Shown in pieces: positions 1 to 12,311 of a DNA stretch of 64,000 nt. Location of the stretch: contig NW_027192192.1 of assembly GCF_041956535.1 (NCBI RefSeq), forward strand, positions 1,215,111 through 1,279,110, given 5' to 3'. This stretch comes from Calcarisporiella thermophila CBS 279.70. Lineage: Eukaryota; Calcarisporiellomycota. Below the pieces are notes generated by a model. It made no database searches, was not told the origin of the DNA, and saw only the letters and a program-made list of their open reading frames with translations. A program made the position numbers and the translations under genes. How positions within the stretch are numbered: position 1 is the stretch's first letter; every line of letters starts with the position of its first letter.

Positions 1-1099
1 GGTCACGGTTTCTCCGCAAATTTTCTATCGTGACAGAGAACGCTCCTCTGGCGTTCTTCCAGGTGCAATATCCGGGTACTTTGATAGCTAAGCTTTTGAA
101 CTCTAACATAGGGCAATGAGGAGAGCGAAAAAGATAGGCATATTCAAGATTAATTGTAACAAAATCGGGTAGACCAGTCTTGAGGTCAAGTACTGTTCCT
201 CTAAATAGGAAGAAGAATGCGTACATATAGAGGTTTAGTAATAGATACGTGTGACAAAAGTTTGCATTTAGCTTACGCTATAAGTTTATTTGTCATATCG
301 TCAAGAAAACGTCTGACGCTGAGGTTATCAGCATTAAGATGGCCGAAACAACCTGTACAACTGAAACTCGTACCTTTTGTGGTCTTCATCTTAACAAACT
401 CTTTCCTATTATTAGCACCCAAAGATTATACATTGGGAACAAACCAATAAATCAACTCAAATGCACTACCAAGACAGAATGTTTGTGACTTTGCACCAAG
501 GACACTGAACATGGTGACTTATCTGTTCAATGCTTCTCAAGTCAAGTATATATGGCTCTTTTGTGTTCATCTCCCAGAACCTAACTGATTCCGGATCTGA
601 GCAGTTTTCATCAATAGCAATAGCCTCATGCTGGTGTGGCACACATTAATACAATCCTTTAAAAAAAATTGGGAAGACACCCATACCAAGGCTTGGAGCG
701 GAAAATTAATCTCCATCGCATCCGCCTTGTAGAGGCGGATCATGTCCTCAGCATATCGATAGGGAGAGAGCATGTGAGCATGCCATACAAGCGCAACATC
801 TATGAGGTTCTCCCGTTCATGAGCATCAAAAACATATATCTGTAAAACAGAATAGCACGTATACTACCCCAAGGAGGAACTGGAAGCGGGTTCGCTTTCA
901 ACCTGTGGATAATTTGCATCCAGAGAGTGTAGCGGTATTCTGCTCTATTCAAGAATAGCTTATCGAGTTCCTCATTATCCTGGATAGCCATTTGGTAGAA
1001 CTTATGCAGGCACGCTAAATGCATGTGCAGCGACTGTGGAGTCACAACTTCATCTACATTGGTTGTATATGTAAGGGTGTCTCGTTGTGGATGTTCCAT
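1..1099 (-). CDS. glycine-rich-domain-like protein (GRDP/DUF1399 type), partial
   Basis: Exons on the minus strand, 5' to 3': 1099-868, 799-687, 624-470, 405-277, 200-1. The frame is kept at every junction, and the C-terminus runs off the left edge. After splicing, residues around 75-95 read PPWDVALVWHAHMLSPYRYA, the hallmark of the GRDP-like family common in fungi and plants (conserved WHAHxLxPxxYxxD). Downstream lie a CPWC pair and a second CxxC (SCTGC), which look like a small metal-binding module, and the pattern PTxG/CTWxNARGxFS typical of the family. The molecular function of this family in fungi is unknown; in plants some members bind RNA or act in stress signalling. The start ATG at 1099 is the first in-frame Met before the conserved part; an extra upstream exon cannot be excluded. 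Confidence 0.8.
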
Positions 1100-1866
1100 T
1101 TGGTGTTCATGGATACCAAAAGAAATGGTCTCGTAGATAGTAGCTTATATAACAAAGAGAATGTGCACTCACCTAGTTGTAATGGCACAATTCGTGTGGC
1201 AAGGTGGAAAGTTTAACCAAATAAGAATAAAGTTTCTTTTATGCTATATACAAGGAATCTGCATATGTTGAGGCTTCAAAGGCTTTTTAATTCCATATAC
1301 TGGTTGCATTCCAGACTAACTCTATCTTCTTTCTCGATATGTTAACTAGGCTGAACTAGCAAAATGTGGCGGTTCAAAGGGCGCTAGTGGACCATTATCG
1401 AACTGCTCTCCTCTATCTGGCTGAAAGACTATAAATTGTATAGTTGAAAGACTTTAAATAGGATTTTAACCGATGCACTTAGACTTAGCAAATTGCTAAG
1501 CATGTATTACTTGACGTACACATAATGTTGATATTTCCCTACTGAGCGTGTTGGTTTATTTCCATAGACTATCTTGGTCTCTCGGATTGATCGATTAGAA
1601 AGGTTTCATTGTTAGCTAGAAAACTGTGGAAATAGAGATGGAGCACCGAGTAAAACTAATCTCTAAACTTTAGGCGATTTGTATTTTTCTTTTTTCTCCT
1701 TCCACTGCTTAGATTTACTTCATATGTTTGCGATGATTTACTAAAATTTTGTCGATAAACTCTCTTTCAACATCAACAACTTTAAATCAAATAAAGATAA
1801 AACAACGGTCACAAATAGGTAAAGAGTCTTTCAGAGTAATTTAGTTGCACACCATAGATAAAAGCC
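1100..1866. other. intergenic, no gene recognised
   Basis: This is AT-rich spacer between the 5' end of the GRDP-like gene and the 3' end of the GNAT gene. Only a 65-codon open frame on the plus strand at the left edge is seen, with no family resemblance. It probably holds the GRDP-like promoter and the GNAT 3' UTR. Confidence 0.5.
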
Positions 1867-2477
1867 TTAGGTTTTTACCATCAACATGTGATCCATCCCT
1901 TCCTCATCAAACATTTCGCCCTCTGCCACATATCCTAGTTGAGCATAGAATGTTACTTTATCATACTGAGAATGTATGGCAAGACGTGATACGCCCCATT
2001 CTTGCCTAGCAATACGTTCGGCCTCGCGCATCAGAATACTTCCGTATCCTCGTCCCCGACACTTATTCAGAACAGCTAGTCGTCCTATTTTTCCCGTTGA
2101 GGGATCTGTTCTATAGATGCGCACATTTCCGACAGGCTCATAAGTTTCAGTTTGACTATTGTATTCGAGACCTAGTAGATGAAGGCTCTCTTCTTCGTGT
2201 CTGCAAAGATTTTAGAATCATTAAGACCAAATTAGATCAAGACACAGAACAGAATGTGAGAAAAGTGGTGTGCAAAGGGGAGAGCCGCACACTCAAAGGA
2301 AGAAAGATGAAAGTTCACTTACTCGTCGATTTCGGATTCAAGAGGAAATTTCTGCTCATGAACGAACACTTCAATTCGTACAAAACGGCATTGCTCAATT
2401 TGTTTGCTTGTTTTTGCGTGTTCGACTATAAACTTGTTTTCTACTGTCATAGCTTGTGTGGGATCCGCAATATGCAT
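1867..2477 (-). CDS. GNAT-family N-acetyltransferase
   Basis: Two exons: 2477-2323 and 2200-1867, joined in frame to give 162 residues. Bacterial and fungal single-domain GNATs are usually 140-170 residues long, so it is full length. The N-terminus carries the strand/helix motif CRxVRIEVFVHEQKFP typical of ElaA/YitH-like GNATs. The acetyl-CoA loop (motif A) is visible as GRLAVLNKCRGRGYGSILM near residue 100, and motif B ends in F-YAQLGYVAEGE-F-EEG-HM-M. The acceptor substrate cannot be told from sequence. The start ATG at 2477 is the first in frame; a second Met ten codons on is also possible. The single intron of 122 nt has a clean GTAAGT donor. Confidence 0.9.
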
Positions 2478-2668
2478 ATGTGAATTAAAGGAAGGAATTT
2501 CGTCGAGATTCTACGAGGTATTGAAAATGAAGTGACAGTCACATTTATATTCAGTGTAATTTTAGTTTACTCATCTTGTATTGATGTTTGCATGTGCACA
2601 AAAATCTTTATTTAGGTATAAAAAAAATGGAAATAAACTATTTTACAAGCGATAGAAGGCCAAAAAAA

Positions 2669-4460
2669 TCACAATGGTTCGTTGATTACTCTAAGGATAT
2701 TGAACGTTAAACAAAGGCACATCACAAGCACTCCATATATAAATAGCAAGATGGAGAGTGATTTTGAAGGGTGACTCTCGTTTTCATGGAGCTTCCAGAA
2801 GAATAAGCCTAGTGAAAATAAGCAGTGAGCATTTTCATAGTTACAATTTTTTTGGCTATTCGCTCATACCAGGTAGGATGAATGAAATCATCGTTGACCC
2901 AGTCGAGCCAACAAAGGACAAAACCAAATCCAATTTTGACACTGATATTGCAATCGAAAAGCTACTAAGTAGGATTCCGGCAGTGATGAGCGAGTGTTTT
3001 AGAGAACTAGGAGTATTTGCGGATTTAAACTGTTCTGAATCCGCTGAGCGAAATCTGAGCACTTGGTTTAGAGACGCACGACAAGGGTGTGCTTGCAGAG
3101 GATAAGAGAGTGTAACCAAGACACATATACAAATTTGTCCAATTTTCGTGATTAAACTGGTAGGATCTAATCAGATAAACGATATGGCTAAAATTACTGC
3201 GAAATTCAACGGGTTTAACCAAAATAAAATCTAGGAACTTACACATCATAATTATATTTGGCCGAACATCATTTCCAAAAGAAAAATAGCCAAGGAGCCC
3301 AATAAGAAGATACATCATCGTTGATGAGGTTATTGCGGTTGCGATGACTCTGAGCATATTTGAACGGCTGTTGTCTTTGAGCTCATTATATACAGAGAAA
3401 CCTATCAAGAGGTTCAAAAATTCCGAGTTGTAACTCGTCTAAATAAGTAAATTAACAAATAAACCTCTACTTACAGTTTTGATGGCACGTAAAAGCAAAC
3501 ACGAAAATCGGTAAATTTGTGAAAAAATTAGTTGAAATTCGCACAGCTTGAATGTTTTTTTCAGCCTCGCCATGAAGCCCAGAGGTTGGCACGAAGAAAT
3601 AATATACAACAATAAATAGGAGATAGGCGGCTGCGCTAAGGGCGATGAAACTTGTGTAGCGAAGTGAATCGAGCCTTTTGAAGAAGGAGAGCGGTGCAAT
3701 GATGAGCATGAATATAGCAATCCAGAATCGTCGGTCATTAAATAAGGAATAACCAAGAGAATGTGGGAACATGTGGCTCATGATATCTCCTAATTGCATT
3801 CAACAATATAAATGCTTCAGCTATAATATGATATAGAAGTTATGACCCACCAATAATAATCAAATAACTAATGGATACTCCAAAACATTTCAGCGCGATA
3901 GCCAGATCAAAAAAAACTGCACCTCGAGGAAATGTAAGTTTCGAAACTGCATAAAATGAGGAATGCCGACCTTCTGTTCTGGCTGCGCATCGAGAAAGAA
4001 GATAGAGGCCAAGGCCACTCGCAAATCCCGAAAAGCAGATAAGAATACCACCAGATAGCCATCCTACTGAAGCAATAGCTGATGACTATTGAGAAAACGT
4101 TGGGAAAATCCCAGTCAAGGCATGAATTAATAACTAGGCTAGAATCTGATTCATTCAATTTACCATCGCAAGCATTCCAGTTCCAAGAATAGTATTGCAA
4201 AGATTCACGCTACAACCAAAAAAACTAGCAGTCTCTGGCACACCTGTCACCCCATGCTCAGCATCAAAATCGTCATAATAATCATCACTGATTTCCTTGG
4301 CTGTTTGTGATTCCTCTCGTGTGAGAAGTGGAGACTGATCGGGAGTGTCAAAATGAGATTGTTCTGCCGATATTTCTAAGGGGAAATCTTGACTTGATGA
4401 TGTGGTTTTCGATGATGCTGCTGGCGTCGTGGAGCTTTGAATAGGCGTATAATCCGTCAT
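2669..4460 (-). CDS. vacuolar-type amino acid transporter (AVT/AAAP family)
   Basis: Six exons: 4460-4164, 4085-3851, 3789-3475, 3401-3243, 3166-2870, 2808-2669; total 480 residues. A polar, Ser/Thr-rich N-terminal tail of about 70 residues is followed by about 11 hydrophobic segments. The first membrane helix has the AAAP signature NTILGTGMLAM. The loop FAFTCHQN-FSVYNEL near residues 270-285 and LSYPLQAHPCRASLNQVL are diagnostic of the AVT5/6/7 and SLC38-like group. These carriers move neutral or acidic amino acids across vacuolar or lysosomal membranes using the proton gradient. Substrate and direction are inference. The last exon supplies the final helix. The gene is divergent from the TRMT2A gene, with only 180 bp between the two ATGs. 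Confidence 0.92.
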
Positions 4461-4640
4461 GGCTTTATTAATTCAGTCATGAGAAAGAGCGGGGAAAGCA
4501 ATAAGAATTAAGCTCTAAAATTATCAATGATTTTTCATAATATAGAATGAAAGCCGCCACCAAATTTGTGACCGTGCCATAGTTGTTTACTAGAAAATCA
4601 CATAACATCAACTCCATTGCTATTCTCCTTTTATAAAGCA

Positions 4641-6819
4641 ATGAGCAACGATCCTTTCACGGAAGAGGTACACAAAAGAGATCTGGATCATTGTACCATA
4701 GTTGAAGGAGAGAGTACAGTTGAATCCAATTCTTCCAAAAAAATAAAACTGGATCCCACTACTAACCCTCAGGAGCAGCCTATCGAGCAACGAACTCAGG
4801 ACTCTGAAGCAGAGGGCATGTGGTGGAGATTGAGGTTGAAGAATTTGCCTAAATTCACCGATCCAAAATCGCTGAAGAAATACTTGTCCAAAGTTGGAAT
4901 AGAAAATGTTAAGCTGAATAAGGCACCAAAATGGGACTATGCCTTTCTGACTTTTCAGGTGAATGCTCAATATTGTGATAGCAATACATGTCTTCATGTA
5001 TTGCAATTACCCGATACTGTATTTTTCTAATATTCATTGGTAAAACTATCAATATTTCTAGAATGAACAAGAACAGAAGGTAGCAATAGAGAAGCTTAAG
5101 GATGCTGTTATGAAAAAAAATACCCTGCAAGTAGAAGTTGCCAACATGTCTGCAGAAGAGCGAGCGGCGACATTCGACAAACGTGCAACCAAAAAACACG
5201 CAGAGCTCGAGGCAGATACCCGCACCCCCTCGGAAAAGCTGGCAGACCAAGTTACACCTCTTCACAAGTAAGACTTCAATAGCATCGTTGACATTCCCAT
5301 GGTACCCTAATTCAGATTTGAAATTAATAAGATTATCTTATGAGGATCAAATTCAGCAAAAAACCAAATCGATACATAAAGTTCTCTCCGAGTTTAGAAA
5401 GAAAATAAGTGCCCTGACTACCAACGACGAGAATACAAGAGAGTTTTTGGCTTGGGCAAATGGAAAGTAAGTATTTTAGAGAATTTTTATAAATTGACAT
5501 AACTTCTAGTTTGAACTTACAACCCTTTATAATATATAGAAGTGAATTCGGTCAAAATCTCCCATGTGAAGTTCTACCAACCGTTGCATCCCCTGAAACG
5601 AACTTCTATCGAACTAAGTGCGAGTTTACATTTGGACGTAATCTTGCCGGAGATAAAACAGTCGGTTTCTTACTGGGATTGTTTCGTGATGGACTTACCA
5701 CTGTGCTTTCACCCGAGGAATGCCTCCACGTCAGCGAGCCAGCTAAGAAGCTGGCACGAATGATGGAAGAATATGTAAGAGCTTCCGAATACGATGTATA
5801 TGATCGTGTGACCAAACAAGGTAAGCATTAGTGTATTTCTTGATGTAACTTTTTAACTTCATCAAGATTATTAATTTTTCTCAAAGGCACCTGGCGTACA
5901 ATGCTTGTCCGCACGCAACGTACCGGAGAAGTCATGGTAATTGTGCAATTTAGTTCACAAGGAATGAGTGAGCAACAGATCTCGGAAGAAAAAGAAAAGC
6001 TCAAAAAATATTTCCAAAGCGATGCCGAATCGGACAAAGTGAAAGTGTCCACCTTGTTAATTCAAGTAACCACTTCTTCACTGCCAAATATATTGCCAGC
6101 CACACACTCTGATTGTTTTTCTTCTCACATATTAATAGATTTGGGATGGCTTGTCTAACGGCATGACCGACAAAGCTCCCCTCGAAACCCTTTTTGGTCC
6201 AGGCTACGTGCACGAAGAATTGCTTGGTTTCAAGTTCCAAATCTCACCCACAGCATTCTTTCAAGTGAATACCCCAGCAACTGAGTGTCTCTATAGCATT
6301 GTCCGTGATTGGTGTGCCCTTAACGCTAATGGCACCGAGGTTAATAAAACAACCCTTCTTGATCTATGTTGCGGCACTGGCACAATCGGAATTACAATGG
6401 CAAAATCCGTAGAGAAGGTTATTGGAATTGAATTGTGCAGGGAGGCCGTAGAGGACGCTCGGATGAATGCCAAGTTGAATGGGCTGGAGAACACGGAATA
6501 CATTTGCTCGAAAGTGGAAGATGCGCTACACATGGTCAAACGTTTCAAAGATTCTGATTCGGTTGTTGCCGTGTTGGACCCACCTAGATCTGGAGTGCAC
6601 CAAAGCGTTCTCAAAGCAGTACGCTCTTGTAGCGCCCTGAAACGAATCATCTATGTTTCTTGTGATGCGAACCAGGCTCTATCAAATTTCATTAGTCTCT
6701 GTAGGCCAACCTCAAATAACTGGGAAGGAAACCCTTTCAAACCGAAGCGTGCTGTGCCTGTAGATCTATTCCCTCTCACAAAACATTGTGAATTGATAAT
6801 TGAGTTTGAGCGGCAATAA
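4641..6819 (+). CDS. TRM2: tRNA (uracil-5-)-methyltransferase, TRMT2A/Trm2 type
   Basis: Six exons: 4641-4958, 5062-5267, 5332-5466, 5540-5820, 5887-6065, 6139-6819; 599 residues. An RRM-like N-terminal region (about residues 55-130, starting MWWRLRLKNLP) precedes a COG2265-type SAM methyltransferase. The family signs are the CEVLP-ASPE-NFYRTKCEF segment of the central domain, SPTAFFQVNT, the SAM loop LDLCCGTGTIG (about 447-457), DPPRSG (about 520-525) and the catalytic cysteine in YVSCDANQ (about Cys548). These enzymes methylate U54 of tRNA to ribothymidine; the RRM plus methyltransferase layout is that of animal TRMT2A rather than yeast Trm2. An upstream in-frame ATG at 4617 would add eight residues, but MSNDPF fits better. 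The third exon uses the acceptor at 5330-5331. Confidence 0.93.
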
Positions 6820-7030
6820 ATTTTTTCTGTATATTTTAATCTACTTTCTACAAAACTCTTAGTTTGTTGATAATATATTAAGGTATAAGTTTATATAACA
6901 CGTTAGGTTTACACATAGGCTTAGTTGCATAAAGTGATTATAATACAAAAGCGAAAAGAAGCACAGTTAAGGGAACCAGGGGAAATAAAAATGGATATCA
7001 GTAAATTTTAGATACGGGACAATAGTTTTG

Positions 7031-9759
7031 TTATGTCGCTGCCCAAATACAAATACTACGGTCTTTATCAGCTGAAAATATCCGCTCTCCTTGAGGACTC
7101 CATGATACTCCAACGACACATGCGCTAATTAAGAAATTATTCAGCGAGTCTTATATAAAGTTTGTCAAATCTAAATGATAACTCACGCATGTTCCTTCAA
7201 TGATCTCTCGACTTGTCCATTCAGTATATTCCAAACAAATAAGGTGCCGTCCATTGAGCCAGCGGAAGCATATTTACCATCAGGACTGTAATTAATAAAA
7301 CGAGGGTTAGAATGCGAGTATAATGATTGTTACTCTATACAGTACCTAGTACAAGCACGCGACCAATTGAGACCAGTAGTATATCCATCCGCTCTTTATT
7401 AAAAAACATAAGCAATATGCAAACCATATTTTGAATTTAATCGTAACTTTTAAATATACTAAATTCAACTTACTGTAGTGTTTTTACAACTCCGTATGTC
7501 CGTAAGTCCACAACTTTAAGAGAATTGTCCCGCGAATTCGTAAGCAATTTTGATCCATCTGTAGCAAGTAATGGATTTAGAATAAAAAGTAAAACGAATG
7601 AACTAGAAAATTACCTGGGGTTACATATACGGAAGTTATCTGGCTAGAATGAATGCCAGATAGTTCTTTTATGCAATTACCAGTCCGAATGTCCCAGAAC
7701 CGTACGTTATTATCCAAATGACCGCTGATGATAGTAGATCTAAGTAATATGAGTTGATAGAGTTAGAGTATGAAGGATTCGTAGGATGAAAATTGCTAAA
7801 ATACCCATCGCTATCCATTAGGCAAACATCATTACAGCTTGAGTAAGTGAATATGGTCCGAGTACCTAAATGTAATGATAAAATATAAATACCGGCGATA
7901 TGTAAGAGAAATATATTCAACTTACAATAACCCTTATGCAAATCCCATACTTTTATTGTGCGGTCATGGCTACCAGTAATGACTTTAGTGGTATCAGAGG
8001 TAAACCGTGCAGAATACACTTTGCCAATATGGCCTGTAAGTGTGTGCTAACAAAAAAATAGATTATAGATACATTGAGAGATAATGGTTAGAATCTTCGG
8101 CAATATTGAATAACATACCCGAATTCTACCAGATCCTATATGCCAAAGTCTGCATGCAGTATCATTTGAGGCACCAATTACTAGTTCATCAGTTGAATTA
8201 AACGCAACACACATGACAGATTGCATCGATCCTGTTAATGTGGTTATGAGCTCGCCTGTAGATAATATAACTTGTTCATATAAAAAGTAGAGTGACAATC
8301 AACGAGACGAATATAATTACCCGTTTTAGAATTGAATATCTTAATCTTTTTATCGCTACTCCCCGTGGCAAACAGGGTTCCATCGGAAGACGTCTGAACC
8401 GTGTTAATTTCGGCATCATGCGCACACTGTAAAAATAAATTATGTTAATACATCACTTTCCCCAGTAACCGAATTTTGAAGATAAATACAAAGCGTATGG
8501 AAGCAGAATTAGGAAGCTGAGCTTGTGCAAAAAGCACACTGCCTCGATGTGTTCTGTCAAATCCAATGGAAAAATTAAATTGGGATGAGCAATTTGTCGG
8601 TATGAATAACAAAACTTACTCCGTCCTTCCGTCTTTTAATTCCGGGACAGCAGACATGGACATTGAGCGTGTATGTAGAGTCTTAGAACCTTTTCCCCAT
8701 AATTTATTAGTCCAACTGCCACTTGGTGGAGAAGATCTTTGTTGTGCCTCAATTGTGCTGAAAAAACAGGTTAGAAATACACATACATTTATATTAAAAT
8801 ACACTTTACCCTTACCCCTCATAAATCCTATTCGCTTCGTTCATTTTTTCTGCTTCATCGTTCATTTTTTTTAGCCAGCGACGAACCAATTGCCCATTTT
8901 CCGCTTCCACGGTTTTTAAACGCTCTTCTTTCTTCAGTAATTCTAGATGCAATGCAGCTAGTTCATCTTGTAAAATCTTAATATGCAATATATTAATGTT
9001 ATATAAACAGATACACCTTAGGTTGAAATAAGTTATTACCTGAATCAGCCCATCTTTTTCCCGTAAAAGCTCCTTCTGCTGTTCATTTTGCTTCGATAGT
9101 GCTTTATATTGCTCGGTCAACGTTGAAATCCTAGTAGATAAAATCGTCAATTTCATTCAGAATTTATAAAAAATGAGATCGAAAACTCACTGGGCACCAT
9201 TCTGCTTTTCTCTCTGTTCATAATTACGTATGGCATCATTCATATCAACTAATCTTTGTGCATTCTGGCCTTGAGTTTTATATAATTCAGCCCGCTCTTC
9301 CTTGAGACTTGCTACTTGGCCTTCAAGTTCTGTTATGCGCTTCAAATTTTCTGGGCTTCTATATTTAATAAAAGAATAAAAATTCATATAGCGCATGAAG
9401 TTAATGCAATCCTAGTAAATTACAAAATTTGAAAGGAAATTCTAACCCAATTTCGCGTAAACTCTTAAGCTCTGTCAATAATTTTTCGTTCTCATGCCTA
9501 AGAGATTTTAATTCCGCTTCTATTTCCGCATTTCTAGCAGTCCAAACTTGAGCACGCTTTGTCAACATTGTATCTTATAGGCATAAAAAAAAACCTCAAT
9601 TAATGACAAAAAAGAGGGAAAAAAAAAAAATGCTTAAAAAATTGGTAAAAACTTACAATCCTCTACTATAATAGATAGTAACTTCTCCTTCACATCTCGA
9701 GCTTCTAATTGCTTTATTAAGTGTTCTTGCCACGAAAATGTGCGCGATTCAGTCTCCAT
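7031..9759 (-). CDS. ATG16: autophagy protein ATG16 with WD40 propeller
   Basis: Sixteen exons: 9759-9657, 9573-9447, 9358-9191, 9130-9040, 8976-8816, 8757-8620, 8553-8490, 8426-8321, 8255-8119, 8046-7926, 7865-7805, 7724-7615, 7558-7474, 7393-7346, 7285-7187, 7124-7031; all phases agree and give 570 residues. The N-terminus (SFSW/TFSWQEHLIKQLEARD) is the ATG5-binding helix, followed by a coiled coil to about residue 220 (many E/K/Q heptads). From about 290 there are WD repeats such as GSHDRTIKVWDL and DNNVRFWDIRTG, ending SADKDRSICIWAAT. ATG16 bridges ATG12-ATG5 to membranes and directs ATG8 lipidation. Yeast Atg16 is short and lacks the WD40 part; this layout is that of animal ATG16L1 and Dictyostelium. 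It is divergent from the ketopantoate reductase gene, 216 bp apart. Confidence 0.93.
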
Positions 9760-9975
9760 TTAGCACTAATTGTTACAGTTAGGGACTCTCCCACCGCTTT
9801 ATAGGTAATTTGGTGGCGAGGATAAAGCGACTTGCTGCGCCTCTAAATTTTAAGTCTAATACGGAAAAAAATAAACACTTAACGGCAAGCTGAGCACACA
9901 AAAGAACAGTGGACTGAAGAAGCAGAACACGTTATACCTATACTACTAAATGTTCTATAGAATATACTTCTTGGA

Positions 9976-11106
9976 ATGAGGAGGCTGAATTTTCATGTAT
10001 TGGGCTCTGGTGCCATAGGAAGCCTGCTAGCATTTCACTTAAGAAAGGCTCAACACGAAGTTACATTATTACTAAGAGATGCAAGATCGCTAGCTGCATT
10101 TCAATCCCAAGGCAGTCAGCTCATTTGTGAATCTGACGGCGTCGAGCTTAAAGCGAATGGATTCCATGCAGAAGCAATTCAATTACCAACAAGATTACCA
10201 CAAAGATACACCAAGTCGGCAATAACACAGGCTGAAGATACTGGAGGTACAATTCAACGATTGCTAGTGTGTACAAAAGCACATGATACAATTGCTGCTG
10301 TTCGTCAGTTACGAGAACGAATATCCTCAAGTGGAACTATAGTTCTTCTCCAAAATGGGATGGGTGTATGTGAAGAAGTGTGCAGTTTATTTCCTGACGA
10401 GATTACAAGGCCTAATATAGCGCTTGCAACAACAACTCACGGAAGCTTCCGCAAAAACCCGTTCCATGCTGTGCACGCGGGTAAAGGGAGTATTTGGCTT
10501 GCTGCCGTGCCAAGACCAGAACCCAATCCTTCCATTCTACAGTCAACCGACTTGAGAGAAAATATTGAGCGATTAAGAGCACTTCAATCCCAGTCTCTGG
10601 CAACCACAATAGAGGCGCTCAAAAACATCCACGAGCTGGACGTTATGGAAGAGCATTTTACTCTACTACAAGATCGACTCTTGGAGAAACTTGTAGTAAA
10701 TGCATGTATCAACCCTCTAACTGCACTGATGAATTGCCGCAATGGCGACCTACTCAATATACGATCCACTCATGAACTCACTCGTTCTATTTGCAAAGAG
10801 GCCTCTGAAGCCATTATCGCAAGTCGAATGCCGTCTGCTGATGCTCTCAATCGATTTCTACCGGATAGATTACATAAATATATAGGGGAAGTGTGTCGAT
10901 CAACCGCATCCAATTACTCCTCTATGCTGCAAGATATACGAAAGGGTAGCTACACGGAAATTGATTACATCAACGGATATTTGTATCGCCTTGCGGCACA
11001 ACATGGCGTTCAGGCACCAGTTAACTTAGCCTTATGGAGACTAGTGAAGACGAAACATAAAATCGATTGCAAACACCGTGAACGCTCTGGAGGCATCAAG
11101 CTGTAA
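9976..11106 (+). CDS. 2-dehydropantoate 2-reductase (ketopantoate reductase)
   Basis: This is a single-exon gene of 376 residues, unusual among its intron-rich neighbours. An N-terminal Rossmann fold has the NADPH loop VLGSGAIGSLLA (about residues 8-19). LLVCTKAHDT and IVLLQNGMGV are the next conserved strands of the PanE/ApbA N-terminal domain. The C-terminal helical domain shows KLVVNACINPLTAL and the catalytic/substrate stretch SSMLQDIRKGSYTEIDYINGY. The enzyme reduces ketopantoate to pantoate in pantothenate and CoA synthesis. The length fits fungal PAN5-type proteins. Position of the ATG is set by the Rossmann fold beginning directly after it. The lack of introns could reflect a more recent origin or retroposition, but composition does not stand out. 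Confidence 0.93.
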   Translation: MRRLNFHVLGSGAIGSLLAFHLRKAQHEVTLLLRDARSLAAFQSQGSQLICESDGVELKANGFHAEAIQLPTRLPQRYTKSAITQAEDTGGTIQRLLVCTKAHDTIAAVRQLRERISSSGTIVLLQNGMGVCEEVCSLFPDEITRPNIALATTTHGSFRKNPFHAVHAGKGSIWLAAVPRPEPNPSILQSTDLRENIERLRALQSQSLATTIEALKNIHELDVMEEHFTLLQDRLLEKLVVNACINPLTALMNCRNGDLLNIRSTHELTRSICKEASEAIIASRMPSADALNRFLPDRLHKYIGEVCRSTASNYSSMLQDIRKGSYTEIDYINGYLYRLAAQHGVQAPVNLALWRLVKTKHKIDCKHRERSGGIKL

Positions 11107-11378
11107 ATTAGTTTTATTATTCTTTATTAAATAATTACATCGTGTATAAATTATATCATATTGAGAAATCGCGCCTCTTTATTTCTTTTCCTTTTAATTT
11201 ACTGATTATAGAAAGATTGCTTTTCGTCTCAATAAAAATGCAAAATTCCATAATGAAAGTGAACACGATCTAACACAATAAATTTGGCAACAAAAAAAAT
11301 AATCTTACTATGCAAAAAAACACTAAATTCTGTTAAATACAAAGCACTTGCCTAGCGTTTCACAAAACACATAGACTC

Positions 11379-12311
11379 TCACTCCTCGTGAACACTGCGT
11401 TCTAATTCCGCGCCTAATAAATACCCATAATCATGAAATAAAATCATAAAAGCGGGCAAAAGAGTATGTATTACGTTTTCGCACTTCTTCTGCATGCTTC
11501 TCATGCTGTTCAAATTTTGCGTGCTTGGCATCGTGTGCCAATTTTCGTCTCTCCTCGGCTGCAGCCAATTTCGCCTCAAGTTCCTCCAGTGTGTGAGTAC
11601 TATGAGCAAAACTGGTGAATATGTGTGCATTATTCCAAAAGCTAGTGAATATATACCTCTCCTGGTGTTTAACTTGGAGCTTACTCAACTCATCCCTTAT
11701 TTTACTAATTCTTTCTTCTTCTAGAGCCTTAACGATAAAAAAAATTTAAATAGATAACCGATATTAAAACAACTAGAGCCACGAACTTTCCGACGTTGCT
11801 CTGCAGCAGCCAGCTTTTCTTCAAGTTCTCTCTTTTCCTTATCACTTCGAAAATCAATAGCCTTGGAGATTTGATATATTTTAGAGGATAATAGCCAATT
11901 TTACCTTTCTTTTACTAATTGCTCGCGACGCATTTCGATTTCATTCCTGCGCTCTTCGAGCTTCTCCAACTTCGCTCGTTGCTATTATTGTTCGACATTA
12001 TTTTTTCCATATAAAATTATTGGGTACTCTTAGGATTATACTTGTTCATTTTTACGGTTTTCCGCATCTTCCAATTTTTTTTGAAGTTGCTCTTCTGTGA
12101 GGCTAGATATGTCCAAAATAACGATATTTTTTAATTTTACAGCATTTAAATGTCTAATAATGTTGGAGCGTAATTTCAAATACAAATAATATACACACAT
12201 TTTACGAGTCTCTCCTTGTAAACGTTTCAACAAATTTTTGGGTGGATGAATTTCATGCTTCTCAGCTTCGGGATTAGGTTCATTTGAGATAGCTTGAGAC
12301 GAATTGTCCAT
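11379..12311 (-). CDS. stathmin-like coiled-coil protein
   Basis: Seven exons: 12311-12199, 12102-12042, 11981-11905, 11844-11787, 11727-11657, 11599-11475, 11413-11379; 179 residues, close to stathmin-family length. Three copies of a motif of the form (L)TEEQLQKKLEDAENRKNEQ, ELEEKLAAAEQRRK and LEELEAKLAAAEERRKLAH recur along a charged helix, and the end reads HEKHAEEVRKRAELERSV, like the stathmin C-terminus (HIEEVRKNKE). Stathmins bind two tubulin dimers along such a helix and promote microtubule catastrophe. The family is best known from animals, so function here is inference; a generic coiled coil is the alternative. The first splice (donor GTGTGT at 12198) and the fourth acceptor (TCGAAG) are weaker than the others but are the only ones that keep the frame. 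Confidence 0.75.

Noticed and set aside
841-867. 28-nt intron in the GRDP-like gene
   Set aside because: Using the acceptor at TTTTACAG breaks the frame; the acceptor CTCATAG at 800-802 gives a 68-nt intron and the exact family motif PPWDVALVWHAH.
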